In this document: positions 7,094 to 14,114 of the stretch, one piece after another | Layout: each line of letters opens with the position of its first letter | How positions within the stretch are numbered: the stretch's first letter is position 1 | Source: a virus | Length of the DNA: 33,384 nucleotides | Reading direction: 5' to 3' (one strand) | Virus record (IMG/VR): IMGVR_UViG_3300049893_001953 | Coordinates: 1-33,384 of that record | The notes under the pieces: generated by a model | What the model was told of the DNA's origin: nothing | What the model saw: the letters and a program-made list of their open reading frames with translations, nothing else | Database searches by the model: none | Translations under genes and position numbers: made by a program

Positions 7094-7137
7094 AAGCCCT
7101 CGACTGGAAGTGGTATGCTTCCTTCGAGGGCTTCTTT
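7094..7137 (+). terminator. rho-independent terminator/attenuator after the coat gene
   Basis: A perfect 10-bp stem pairs AAGCCCTCGA (7094-7103) with TCGAGGGCTT (7124-7133). A further 5-bp stem inside pairs GGAAG (7106-7110) with CTTCC (7118-7122), and CTTTAT follows. This is terminator-like, although the U-tract is short. The next gene starts at 7138 and its only Shine-Dalgarno candidate (GAGG, 7126-7129) lies inside the 3' arm, so the hairpin could both reduce transcription into the rest of the operon and hide the ribosome binding site. Confidence 0.75.
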
Positions 7138-7605
7138 ATGTCGTGTGGATGTCAAGGAAACGGATCAACGGATCTTAGTTCGATCATTGTCAATACGTGC
7201 TGCGGAGCGCCGGAGCCCACGGGTGGGTGGTCCACCGGAATAGACTTCGTCGGCGTGATCGACTCTAACGATCTAACAGCCGGAGCTGATCTTGTACTCT
7301 ACACACAAGGGACAACTGGAAGCGTCCTCGCTGCTCCAAGCTCGAGCCAGCGTCTTTATATCTTCCACATCAGCGCAGTCGTTGGAGCAGCCGGGAACTT
7401 CAAGCTGTTTTCCGGCGTGACTGCAAATCAAGTGCCTGGTGGGCCATGGGCAACAATCGTGAGCGGACTGCTAGCGAAGTACGGAGGCATCGTCACGAAG
7501 CTTCCCAACCGCCGTCTACCTCTTAACCATACGCTCCACGCAAGCCACGACGTAGCTGGTCGCGTGGTAGTTACCGTCCTTGGCAAGCTGGTCACGGAGG
7601 CGTAA
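7138..7605 (+). CDS. small virion-associated protein, possible capsid decoration protein
   Basis: The start is ATG 7138, just after the terminator-like hairpin; the frame stays open into the coat gene, but those residues overlap the hairpin and look artefactual. The 155-residue protein has a cysteine-rich N-terminus (MSCGCQGN and NTCCG) and a beta-rich body (RLYIFHISAVVGAAGNFKLFSG, HDVAGRVVVTVLGKLV) reminiscent of jelly-roll or immunoglobulin-like small virion proteins. Its place straight after the coat gene and 3 bases before the large adhesin gene suggests a decoration or head-fibre base protein. That role is inferred from position only. Confidence 0.65.
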   Translation: MSCGCQGNGSTDLSSIIVNTCCGAPEPTGGWSTGIDFVGVIDSNDLTAGADLVLYTQGTTGSVLAAPSSSQRLYIFHISAVVGAAGNFKLFSGVTANQVPGGPWATIVSGLLAKYGGIVTKLPNRRLPLNHTLHASHDVAGRVVVTVLGKLVTEA

Positions 7606-7608
7606 CCG

Positions 7609-10600
7609 ATGGCGCTCGCAGTCCTCCAACACACAAGCGCTAGCGGTGGCAACAGTGGGACGTTCTCTGCCACGTTGTCCAACATGACGGGCAACGATTG
7701 CGTGATCATTATCATGCTGTCGTTGCGCGAGATTACAGGAAGTCCTACCTACACCGCATCGTGGGACGGCAACGCAATGACGCTCCAACGCAACGAGTTT
7801 GGAGCGATGGGAGGCTTCGGAAAAGGAGCGGCCGTTATCTGGACTTACACCGCTGGAAACTTCAGCAACAAGACAGCAAGTGGATCCGTCACTATCTCCG
7901 GAGCAGACAGCTCTACGCAGTGGATGTTCACGCTCCTCTGCATGACGGGTGCACACCAGAGCAGCCTTGTGCAATCCGTAGCGGGGTCGTTCTTTGCTTC
8001 TGCCGGATCTAGTAGCAGCTTGACAGCTCCAGCCGCCGCCGAAGGGGCCGTTGATGTTATATCCATTGCCACGGCTGGGTCTGTTACCATCTCGGGAACC
8101 GGACACACTCAGCTTTGGAACTTCAACAACTCAGGGACGGGACGTGATCAACTTTCTCATGCTTCGGGATACCTAGTTGATCCAAATACTCAGTGTGCTT
8201 GGAGTTTTTCTGGATCCTACGCGCACGCGCAGGTCTGTCTCAACGAGTCGGTTGCCAACCCTCCCGTCATCACATCGGTGGACGGAGACAATTCCATCAT
8301 CACCACGCAGACGAACATCGCAATCGTGGGTACAAGCCTAAGTGGCGGCGTCACGGCGCTGTTCTACGCAGACGGGACAAACTACTCCACCGCTACCAAA
8401 GTGCAACAGACCATTTCTGGAGTTAGCGGAACAACCATCACGTGGAGTTCCGTAAACTTTGGATCCATTACAGGAGCAGGGACTCGCTACTTGTTCGCGG
8501 TGACAGACTATGGCGGAGGTGGACAGCAAGTGTCCGCCGCCTTTGCGATAACGGTCTCCGTCCCTCCTGCTCCTGCGATCACATCGTTGACCGGCGGATC
8601 GACAGTAGACACAACGGACACGAACAGGGTCGTCAACGGTACCAACTTCGTATCTGTTGGGACAACTGCGCTGTTCCTTGCGCAGACAAACGTCTACGCG
8701 GCGGCAACTAAAGTCCAACAGACGATAACAGGAACGGCAAACACGGTAACGACGTGGAGTTCTGTCAACATGGGATCGTTGACAGTTGGATCCATGTTTT
8801 TGTTCGTCGTGTCTGACTTTGGTGGAGCGAACGCGACTCCGAGTGCTGCATTCCCAATCACCATGACGACGCCTATCACTCCAACACTCACGAGTGTTGC
8901 CGGTGGAAGAACTAGATTCTATCCAAACGAGACAAACCTTGCTGTCGTGGGGACGGATCTAGCTCCGGGAGGGACGACGAAGCTTGTTTGGGCGGATAGC
9001 TCAAACTACACGTCCGCGGTGAAACAGGATCAAGCAATCTCTTCAGTGACGTCCACGTCACTGAACTGGAACGCGATCAATCTTGGGTCTATTGGAGAGG
9101 GGTTCTTTTATCTATTCGCCGTCACGTGGGCTGGAGATGTGAAAGAGCGACGAAGCGTTCCACTCCAGATCACAATCCAGACGGCCGTCCCGGCGGTCAT
9201 CACAAGCGTTGCTGGTATGTCCACCATCACGGACACCATGACCAACGCTACAGTTTACGGGAACGGCTTTTCTCAGCCAGGAACGACTCAGCTTTGGTAC
9301 GCAAGCACGTCTACGTTTGCGACAGCCACTAAGGTTCAGCAGAGCATTTCTGCCATTACGGACACCTCGATGCTCTGGGCGTCCTTGAATCAAGGAGCCG
9401 TTGGAGTTGGGGCGAAGTTTCTATTCGTGGTGACGGACGCGGGAGGTCCTAACGAACAGATTAGTTCGGCCTTCTCCCTCATGGTCACTACGACAGAGGA
9501 TAATTTCTTCGTCGTATTCCAGGGAGACGACGATGCCGGGATATTCACGAGCGTCTACGATTCGACAGTTATAACGCCCCCAACATCTATCTTATTGCTC
9601 CGCGATTGGATGTGCTGGACTGGGGTGGGCACGTGGTACTACGCTCGGGATCTGTTCAAGGATCCAAGCAGCACAAGCGACATCGTCATACTTGGGGACT
9701 ATGCCGGACCGGTAACAGGCTCGAAGGCTGTCCAAATAGAAACAGTCACGGCTTCAGGTACGTGGAGAATAAGGGCCAACGAGTCTATAAACATCTTCAC
9801 GGAAGCCTCAAGATATAAGTTTTGTGTCGGCTTTTGGCTCTATAATCAAGGAGGCGGAGGTGATCCAGCGCTTACGGAGGTGAGCTTTTATAAGATACAG
9901 ACATCGACAGGATCTGCTTATGTAGAAGTATTCTTACGTAGGGTGTCCGGTAAGATACGACTAGGAGCGGCGTATTACAGCGCAGGCGTGCGTTATGAGT
10001 ACGTTGCTCCCGTCGATCTCCAGGACGTTGTCGGTATAGGCGGATGGGTGTTTCTTGTTTGCAAGATTGTCTATGATGCAAATCCAAGGATTGTGCTGAA
10101 TATTCATGGAGACGAACGAACAAGCAATGTAGGGACATCACCAACGGGTGCCCTCTACGAACTTGTTTACATGATCAATAACTATACGTCCACGGGGACA
10201 ACTATCGGAGTCCGCTTCTTTGGTCTGTTCTACGGCATGGCCAATCTATCCGCAGCTAACATCACAACGCTGCGAAATAGTGCGTCCATAGCAGCGTATC
10301 AATCCAACCTTCGGAGCGTGTTTGGGACAGCCGGACCTGTTCATTACTTCCCAACAAACGATACTGTCCCAGACCGTTTTATCCACGATCATTCTGGAAA
10401 CTTCCATCCTGCAAAGGCTGTAGGAGGTGCATTTCAACGAGGTATTGTCGTCGGAACTTATGGAGGTTCGACGATGTATATCATGCGATTTACGGGTGGA
10501 TGCCGCGGAGAGGCTGCAGTAGAAGTAAGTTTCTCGGATTACGGATGCACAATCGTCGCTCACATCCGGTACGTGGGTCCATACAATCAACAAGGGACGA

Positions 10601-11076
10601 TGCTTCTGCTCCAAGCATCAAACGGTGCAAAGATCGAACTATACAAGACGTCTGCGGGAATAGGACCGAACGAGACAAATGGACGGCTACGCGTGATTGT
10701 GAAATCTAGTACGTCTACGACAATTGTAGATGACACAATTTCATCTCCTGTAGCAGACCCATTTGACGGACTTGTCCACACGTACGTTCTGTCTACCGGA
10801 ACATCCAACACTCACTGGAAGTTGACTCAGAACGGTTACGCGGTTTGGTCAACATCCCTTGGATCCATTCCAGCTTGGCACGGTAACTCCTACACAACCT
10901 TCATCATGGCCGGGATCGACATGGATTGCCATAGCGTCGGGTACCGCAACTCCTACGATGCGAACGCCCACTCGCAATGGCACGTCTGGAGCAGCGTTTA
11001 TGACCTTTTGCAGTTCATGCAGAATAACTCGTACAATGCAGCCTACTGGAACCAAAACGTGAGGGCCAATGACTGA
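7609..11076 (+). CDS. large virion adhesin with four Ig/IPT-like repeats and a LamG-like C-terminal region
   Basis: The 1155-residue protein has three parts. Residues 1-215 form a beta-rich N-terminal domain, Ser/Gly/Thr-rich, probably the attachment to the virion. Residues 218-629 are four consecutive repeats of about 100 residues, each with an ITSV or LTSV opening, an N-x-x-V-x-G motif, a variable xATKVQQxI segment, W(S/A)S(V/L)N and a closing LFxVTDxGG. They resemble IPT/TIG or bacterial Ig-like folds. Residues 630-1155 look like one or two concanavalin A/LamG-like sandwiches (for example GFWLYNQGGGG and the YVLSTGTSNTHWKLTQNG segment), which bind carbohydrate in other proteins. A strong GGAGG lies 8 bases before the ATG. 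Position behind the coat gene suggests a head fibre or surface adhesin; a displaced tail fibre is possible. Confidence 0.8.
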   Translation: MALAVLQHTSASGGNSGTFSATLSNMTGNDCVIIIMLSLREITGSPTYTASWDGNAMTLQRNEFGAMGGFGKGAAVIWTYTAGNFSNKTASGSVTISGADSSTQWMFTLLCMTGAHQSSLVQSVAGSFFASAGSSSSLTAPAAAEGAVDVISIATAGSVTISGTGHTQLWNFNNSGTGRDQLSHASGYLVDPNTQCAWSFSGSYAHAQVCLNESVANPPVITSVDGDNSIITTQTNIAIVGTSLSGGVTALFYADGTNYSTATKVQQTISGVSGTTITWSSVNFGSITGAGTRYLFAVTDYGGGGQQVSAAFAITVSVPPAPAITSLTGGSTVDTTDTNRVVNGTNFVSVGTTALFLAQTNVYAAATKVQQTITGTANTVTTWSSVNMGSLTVGSMFLFVVSDFGGANATPSAAFPITMTTPITPTLTSVAGGRTRFYPNETNLAVVGTDLAPGGTTKLVWADSSNYTSAVKQDQAISSVTSTSLNWNAINLGSIGEGFFYLFAVTWAGDVKERRSVPLQITIQTAVPAVITSVAGMSTITDTMTNATVYGNGFSQPGTTQLWYASTSTFATATKVQQSISAITDTSMLWASLNQGAVGVGAKFLFVVTDAGGPNEQISSAFSLMVTTTEDNFFVVFQGDDDAGIFTSVYDSTVITPPTSILLLRDWMCWTGVGTWYYARDLFKDPSSTSDIVILGDYAGPVTGSKAVQIETVTASGTWRIRANESINIFTEASRYKFCVGFWLYNQGGGGDPALTEVSFYKIQTSTGSAYVEVFLRRVSGKIRLGAAYYSAGVRYEYVAPVDLQDVVGIGGWVFLVCKIVYDANPRIVLNIHGDERTSNVGTSPTGALYELVYMINNYTSTGTTIGVRFFGLFYGMANLSAANITTLRNSASIAAYQSNLRSVFGTAGPVHYFPTNDTVPDRFIHDHSGNFHPAKAVGGAFQRGIVVGTYGGSTMYIMRFTGGCRGEAAVEVSFSDYGCTIVAHIRYVGPYNQQGTMLLLQASNGAKIELYKTSAGIGPNETNGRLRVIVKSSTSTTIVDDTISSPVADPFDGLVHTYVLSTGTSNTHWKLTQNGYAVWSTSLGSIPAWHGNSYTTFIMAGIDMDCHSVGYRNSYDANAHSQWHVWSSVYDLLQFMQNNSYNAAYWNQNVRAND
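8260..9495 (+). repeat. four in-frame Ig-like domain repeats within the adhesin gene
   Basis: Copies begin near 8260, 8560, 8870 and 9181, each about 100 codons. They share protein-level motifs (ATKVQQxI in copies 1, 2 and 4; a TTLW/TTWSSVN-like strand; LFxVTDxGG) but have diverged in DNA sequence, so the expansion is old. Copy 3 is the most divergent. Such arrays usually act as spacers or as sugar-binding decorations and are prone to gain or loss of units. Confidence 0.8.
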
Positions 11077-11686
11077 CGACTTGCACCCGATCATTCAAAT
11101 CTTGATTGCATTCATTGGCACGGGAGGTGGAGCCGCTGCGCTTGTTGCCCTCGCCCGAGAAGTCTGGCGCGGACGTCAATCCAGAAAAATGGATCGTGGC
11201 TTCCTGGACATTGCGTCAATCTGGGAAGAGACACAAACTCTTGCGGCAGATGTCGGTGCGGACCGAGTGCTTGTTCTCAAGTCCGAGAATGGAGGAGGTC
11301 TTCCAGCTCCGGGATGCATCATCAAAAGCTCTGTTGTGTTTGAGTACAGGACAGGGGCGCTTCCTTCCGTGCGCAACGTGTGGCAGCAAGTCCAGCTCGA
11401 TTCTCACTACAGTGAGACGCTTTCTATTATATCAACAGGGTGTTGGACATGGAGTCAAACTTCCTCTATGCCAGAAGGCTGCATTATGCGAGACCTTTGC
11501 GGAGATGGACTTCTGATCGGTATGGCACGCATCTGCAAGACTCAGCAGGCGCTTTGGTACATCTGCGTTCAGTTCAAGAACATAGAAACAGACGCTAAGA
11601 TTCGTTCTAGGATTCGAACATCGCTTTACAAGATGCGGATACTGTTCGGAAAGCATCACAAGCTACTGACAGGGGAAGCATCATGA
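11069..11686 (+). CDS. membrane-anchored protein with a GAF-like domain
   Basis: The ATG overlaps the adhesin stop by 8 bases. The 205-residue protein has one N-terminal transmembrane helix (about residues 8-30, IIQILIAFIGTGGGAAALVAL) followed by basic residues, predicting a cytoplasmic body. Residues 45-190 have the look of a GAF fold, with the segment ADRVLVLKSENGGGLPAPG and a later strand pair (CGDGLLIGMARIC, ALWYICVQF). Small membrane-GAF proteins are known in other phage genomes without a settled role. It could sense a small ligand or act in lysis timing, but neither is shown. It interrupts the virion gene order between the adhesin and head completion genes. Confidence 0.65.
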   Translation: MTDDLHPIIQILIAFIGTGGGAAALVALAREVWRGRQSRKMDRGFLDIASIWEETQTLAADVGADRVLVLKSENGGGLPAPGCIIKSSVVFEYRTGALPSVRNVWQQVQLDSHYSETLSIISTGCWTWSQTSSMPEGCIMRDLCGDGLLIGMARICKTQQALWYICVQFKNIETDAKIRSRIRTSLYKMRILFGKHHKLLTGEAS

Positions 11687-12105
11687 GCTCTAAACTAGAA
11701 CAGATCCAGAACCGTTTTATCGCTCTCAAGGGCGTTGTCGCTGTCCCGACCGTTAAAGTGATTCACATCCGGACAGGTCGTCCAATGATCATTGCGGTCA
11801 AGGACTACAACAAGCATATCCATGAGCTTCAAGAGGAACTACCAGAAGCCGTCCTTGCAAAGAAGCAAGAGTTTGACGACAACGGAGATCCGATCGAGGA
11901 CAACTTTCAGAAAACAGACGTCGTTCAGAACGCGAACATGTCGTCGCGTATCACGAAGACAGACCTCCTCACAATGTCGATCGACGCCTTGTATCTTCTG
12001 CCGGAGTGGCAGAACGCCAGTGCACGGCAACGGTCCAAGTGTAACAACAAGACGGACGTGATTGAGCTGATCCTCGCGATCCGTAAGCAAGGCGGAAATC
12101 GATGA
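11683..12105 (+). CDS. hypothetical protein, possible head-associated, 140 aa
   Basis: Start overlaps the previous stop (ATGA at 11683), and its own stop overlaps the next gene. The N-terminal half is a small beta domain (VVAVPTVKVIHIRTGRPMIIAVKDYNKHIHEL). The middle is acidic and probably flexible. The C-terminal 45 residues (TKTDLLTMSIDALYLLPEW to KTDVIELILAIRKQ) resemble the short helix-loop-helix of Rho-N/SAP-like domains, sometimes seen in phage head proteins. Position just before head completion genes suggests a minor capsid or connector-associated role; I do not recognise the family. Confidence 0.6.
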   Translation: MSSKLEQIQNRFIALKGVVAVPTVKVIHIRTGRPMIIAVKDYNKHIHELQEELPEAVLAKKQEFDDNGDPIEDNFQKTDVVQNANMSSRITKTDLLTMSIDALYLLPEWQNASARQRSKCNNKTDVIELILAIRKQGGNR

Positions 12106-12833
12106 TCATTTCAGATCCAAACTCGTTAGAAGCAAATAGCTACGTCTCCTTGATCGAAGCTGAGATCTACGCCGGGTCTCGTCTGTCTACGGCGGCTTGG
12201 GATGCGCTAAGCAACCAGCCGTCTGCTACAGGTTGGACGCTTGCGAGTTCGCAGCTTGCTGGCGCTACCACGATCCCACTGACGGGCGGAGTTGGCACGT
12301 TTCAAGTTGGCAACGTCGTCAGCATTGACGGGACGTACTACTCGATCACGGATGTGACTGTTCCGACGTCTCCCATCATTGCGCCTCCGTTAGTGGCTAA
12401 CGTTTCAAGTGGCACTGCGTTCATCCGTATCACACTCAGCGAGAAGGAGAAGGCTTTGACGTGGGCGACGGCTATGCTGGACGTTCAGGTCACGTGGGAT
12501 GGTGATAAGAAGTCCGTGGATCAGCCTCTTGCTTGGCCTCGGTCTGGCGTACAGGATTGCGATGGAAATACGTTTCCGGATAACATCTTCCCCAAGGAGC
12601 TCAAGAATGCAACGGCGGAGCTTGCTCTCTCCCTTGCTGGACGAGACTCCTCCGCAACACCGAGTCTTCTCGGTCTCGGTCTCAAGTCTGCTAAGGTCGC
12701 TGAGATCGAAGTCGAAGCAGATAAAAGCATGGTCGTGGACGCAGTTCCTAACTATGTCCAAGACATGATCGCTTGCTTTGGAACAAGCAAGTCTGTCGGC
12801 GGCTCGGGCATGGTGCGCCTCGTTCGTGTCTAA
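12102..12833 (+). CDS. head completion/adaptor protein (DnaT-like phage family)
   Basis: The 243-residue protein has the hallmark start (DPNSLEANSYVSLIEAEIYAGSRL) and later segments (EKALTWATAMLDVQVTWDG, QPLAWPRSGVQDCDG, ELKNATAELALSLAGRD) of the phage head completion family often annotated as putative DnaT-like ssDNA-binding protein, the position of gp15/gp6-type adaptors that bridge portal and tail. Despite that name, a replication role is unlikely in this context. Residues 44-112 are an insertion not expected in the family: a beta module (TTIPLTGGVGTFQVGNVVSI to IIAPPLVANVSSGTAF) that resembles the insertion in the coat protein. It is coupled on both sides by overlapping or hairpin-linked stop/start codons. 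Confidence 0.8.
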   Translation: MIISDPNSLEANSYVSLIEAEIYAGSRLSTAAWDALSNQPSATGWTLASSQLAGATTIPLTGGVGTFQVGNVVSIDGTYYSITDVTVPTSPIIAPPLVANVSSGTAFIRITLSEKEKALTWATAMLDVQVTWDGDKKSVDQPLAWPRSGVQDCDGNTFPDNIFPKELKNATAELALSLAGRDSSATPSLLGLGLKSAKVAEIEVEADKSMVVDAVPNYVQDMIACFGTSKSVGGSGMVRLVRV

Positions 12834-12848
12834 GGCATACTAGACACG
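12825..12848 (+). promoter_or_regulatory. hairpin spanning a stop codon and the next GTG start
   Basis: CGTGTCTA (12825-12832) pairs perfectly with TAGACACG (12841-12848) across an 8-base loop (AGGCATAC). The 5' arm holds most of the TAA stop of the head completion gene, the loop contains the likely AGG ribosome-binding bases, and the last base of the 3' arm is the first base of the GTG start. Ribosomes finishing the upstream gene would melt it, so it fits a translational-coupling switch. Confidence 0.6.
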
Positions 12849-13234
12849 TGGGCCTTCTAGACGCACCTCTTCGATCCGTAGCAAGTACTCTAATCAACTT
12901 GTTCACGGACGTCCCTTTGGTCTTTGAGATCAAGACGTCCGTTTACAATGCTTTGTCGGGAGTCGCCGTTGTGACGATGGTCTCGAAGTCCGTCAAGGCA
13001 AGTCCGCCTTACGAGTTCACGGAGCAAGAGGTTACGGACTCGGCTCTGCAACGCGGAGACCTAAAGATCATCATTGCTGCTCTGGATGCCGAAGCCGTCG
13101 GACTTGACGTCCGAACCGCGTCGGAGAAGCAAGTCTTTTGCACTCGCGGAGGTGTCCGCTATCGTGCAATCTATGTGAAGCCAATCAACAGCGGAGATCA
13201 AGAGGCCGCGACCATCCTCGCACTGAGGAGGTAA
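12848..13234 (+). CDS. putative head-tail joining protein, 128 aa
   Basis: The frame is open upstream into the previous gene, but GTG 12848 gives a sensible start (MGLLDAPLRSVASTLINLF) 14 bases after the previous stop. The N-terminal helix is followed by a beta-rich body (PLVFEIKTSVYNALSG, KVFCTRGGVRYRAIYVKP) typical in size and composition of head-closure or stopper proteins such as SPP1 gp16. The family assignment rests on gene order, between the adaptor and the gp10-like neck protein, and is tentative. Its start is embedded in a hairpin, suggesting coupling to upstream translation. Confidence 0.6.
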   Translation: MGLLDAPLRSVASTLINLFTDVPLVFEIKTSVYNALSGVAVVTMVSKSVKASPPYEFTEQEVTDSALQRGDLKIIIAALDAEAVGLDVRTASEKQVFCTRGGVRYRAIYVKPINSGDQEAATILALRR

Positions 13235-13235
13235 C

Positions 13236-13667
13236 GTGGCAAAAGCAAAAGGGAAGAGGTCCAACTTCAAAGCGGACGTCCGCAAGTTTGCAGAGAACCT
13301 TCAGTTGGACATCGTTACCGTGATGCGCAAGCTTGCTCTGGACGCGCTCAACGGGACCATACGCCGCACGCCCGTCGACACGGGACGCCTGCGAGCTTCG
13401 TGGCGTGTCAGTGTAAACGCTCCCGACACAAGCACCGTGCCCGAAGGAGAGGCGCCAGGAGGTAGCCCAGGAGCTCCGGCGGATGGGCAACAGACGGCCA
13501 ACGCTCTGTCCAAGATGAGCGGACTAAAGATTGGCGATAGTGTTCACATATCCAACTCCGTTGAGTACGCAATTTACGTCGAGGAGGACTCGCACATGCT
13601 TGCAGACACGTTCACGGAGTTGACAACTCAACTTGATAAAGCGGTGAAGAGCTCAAAGAGGAAATAA
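13236..13667 (+). CDS. HK97 gp10-like neck/tail completion protein
   Basis: The 143-residue protein carries the diagnostic segment TPVDTGRLRASWRVS (about residues 45-59) and the later VHISNSVEYAIYVEEDS motif of the HK97 gp10-like family (PF04883). These proteins sit at the head-tail interface and complete the neck or tail. The C-terminal helix (FTELTTQLDKAVKSSKRK) is usual. It starts at GTG 13236 behind a very strong GAGGAGGT, one base after the previous stop. Its stop overlaps the next ATG (TAATG). Confidence 0.88.
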   Translation: MAKAKGKRSNFKADVRKFAENLQLDIVTVMRKLALDALNGTIRRTPVDTGRLRASWRVSVNAPDTSTVPEGEAPGGSPGAPADGQQTANALSKMSGLKIGDSVHISNSVEYAIYVEEDSHMLADTFTELTTQLDKAVKSSKRK

Positions 13668-14098
13668 TGGCTACAGATATCCAAGCCGTAAGACTTGCAC
13701 TAAGGACAAACCTATTGACCAACGTTCCCTCTTTGCCTGCATTGCAAGAGTGGGAGAACCGGACGTTTGTTCCTCCGGATCCGGAGGGGAGTGACTGGGT
13801 TCGCGAGTTCAACTCTGTCGTGACAGAACGACTTGTCGGATCTAATACAACCGAGACGATCGGAAATTATCGTGTCATGCTTGTGTACCCACTCGGGCAG
13901 GGGACGGAGGACATCGAATCCGTCAGCACGCAGATCATAGCTGCGTTTCCTCCGGGTCTTGGTCTTGTCGTTAGTCCCGGATGCACTGCTCAGATCTTCA
14001 GAAGTGAAAGACTAGCGCCATCTACTAGCGCGGTTCAGAGCTGGTACACTATAACCACGGTCATCAGTTGGCGCGTCTACTCGTCGCTACTCGGATGA
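13667..14098 (+). CDS. tail terminator-like protein (DUF4128 type)
   Basis: The 143-residue product resembles the DUF4128/tail terminator-like family: an N-terminal helix (IQAVRLALRTNLLT), the FVPPDPEGSDWVREFN segment that is common to it, the strand GNYRVMLVYPLGQG and a final strand pair (SWYTITTVISWRVYSS). Tail terminators cap the tail tube at its head-proximal end and fix its length. The order gp10-like, terminator, tail tube is standard. Start overlaps the previous stop by one base, giving coupled translation. Confidence 0.82.
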   Translation: MATDIQAVRLALRTNLLTNVPSLPALQEWENRTFVPPDPEGSDWVREFNSVVTERLVGSNTTETIGNYRVMLVYPLGQGTEDIESVSTQIIAAFPPGLGLVVSPGCTAQIFRSERLAPSTSAVQSWYTITTVISWRVYSSLLG

Positions 14099-14114
14099 TA
14101 GGAGAAAACAGATC

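Noticed and set aside
12102-12833. A true DnaT-like single-stranded DNA-binding replication protein
   Set aside because: That is the automatic family name only; gene order between coat and tail completion genes fits a head completion protein.
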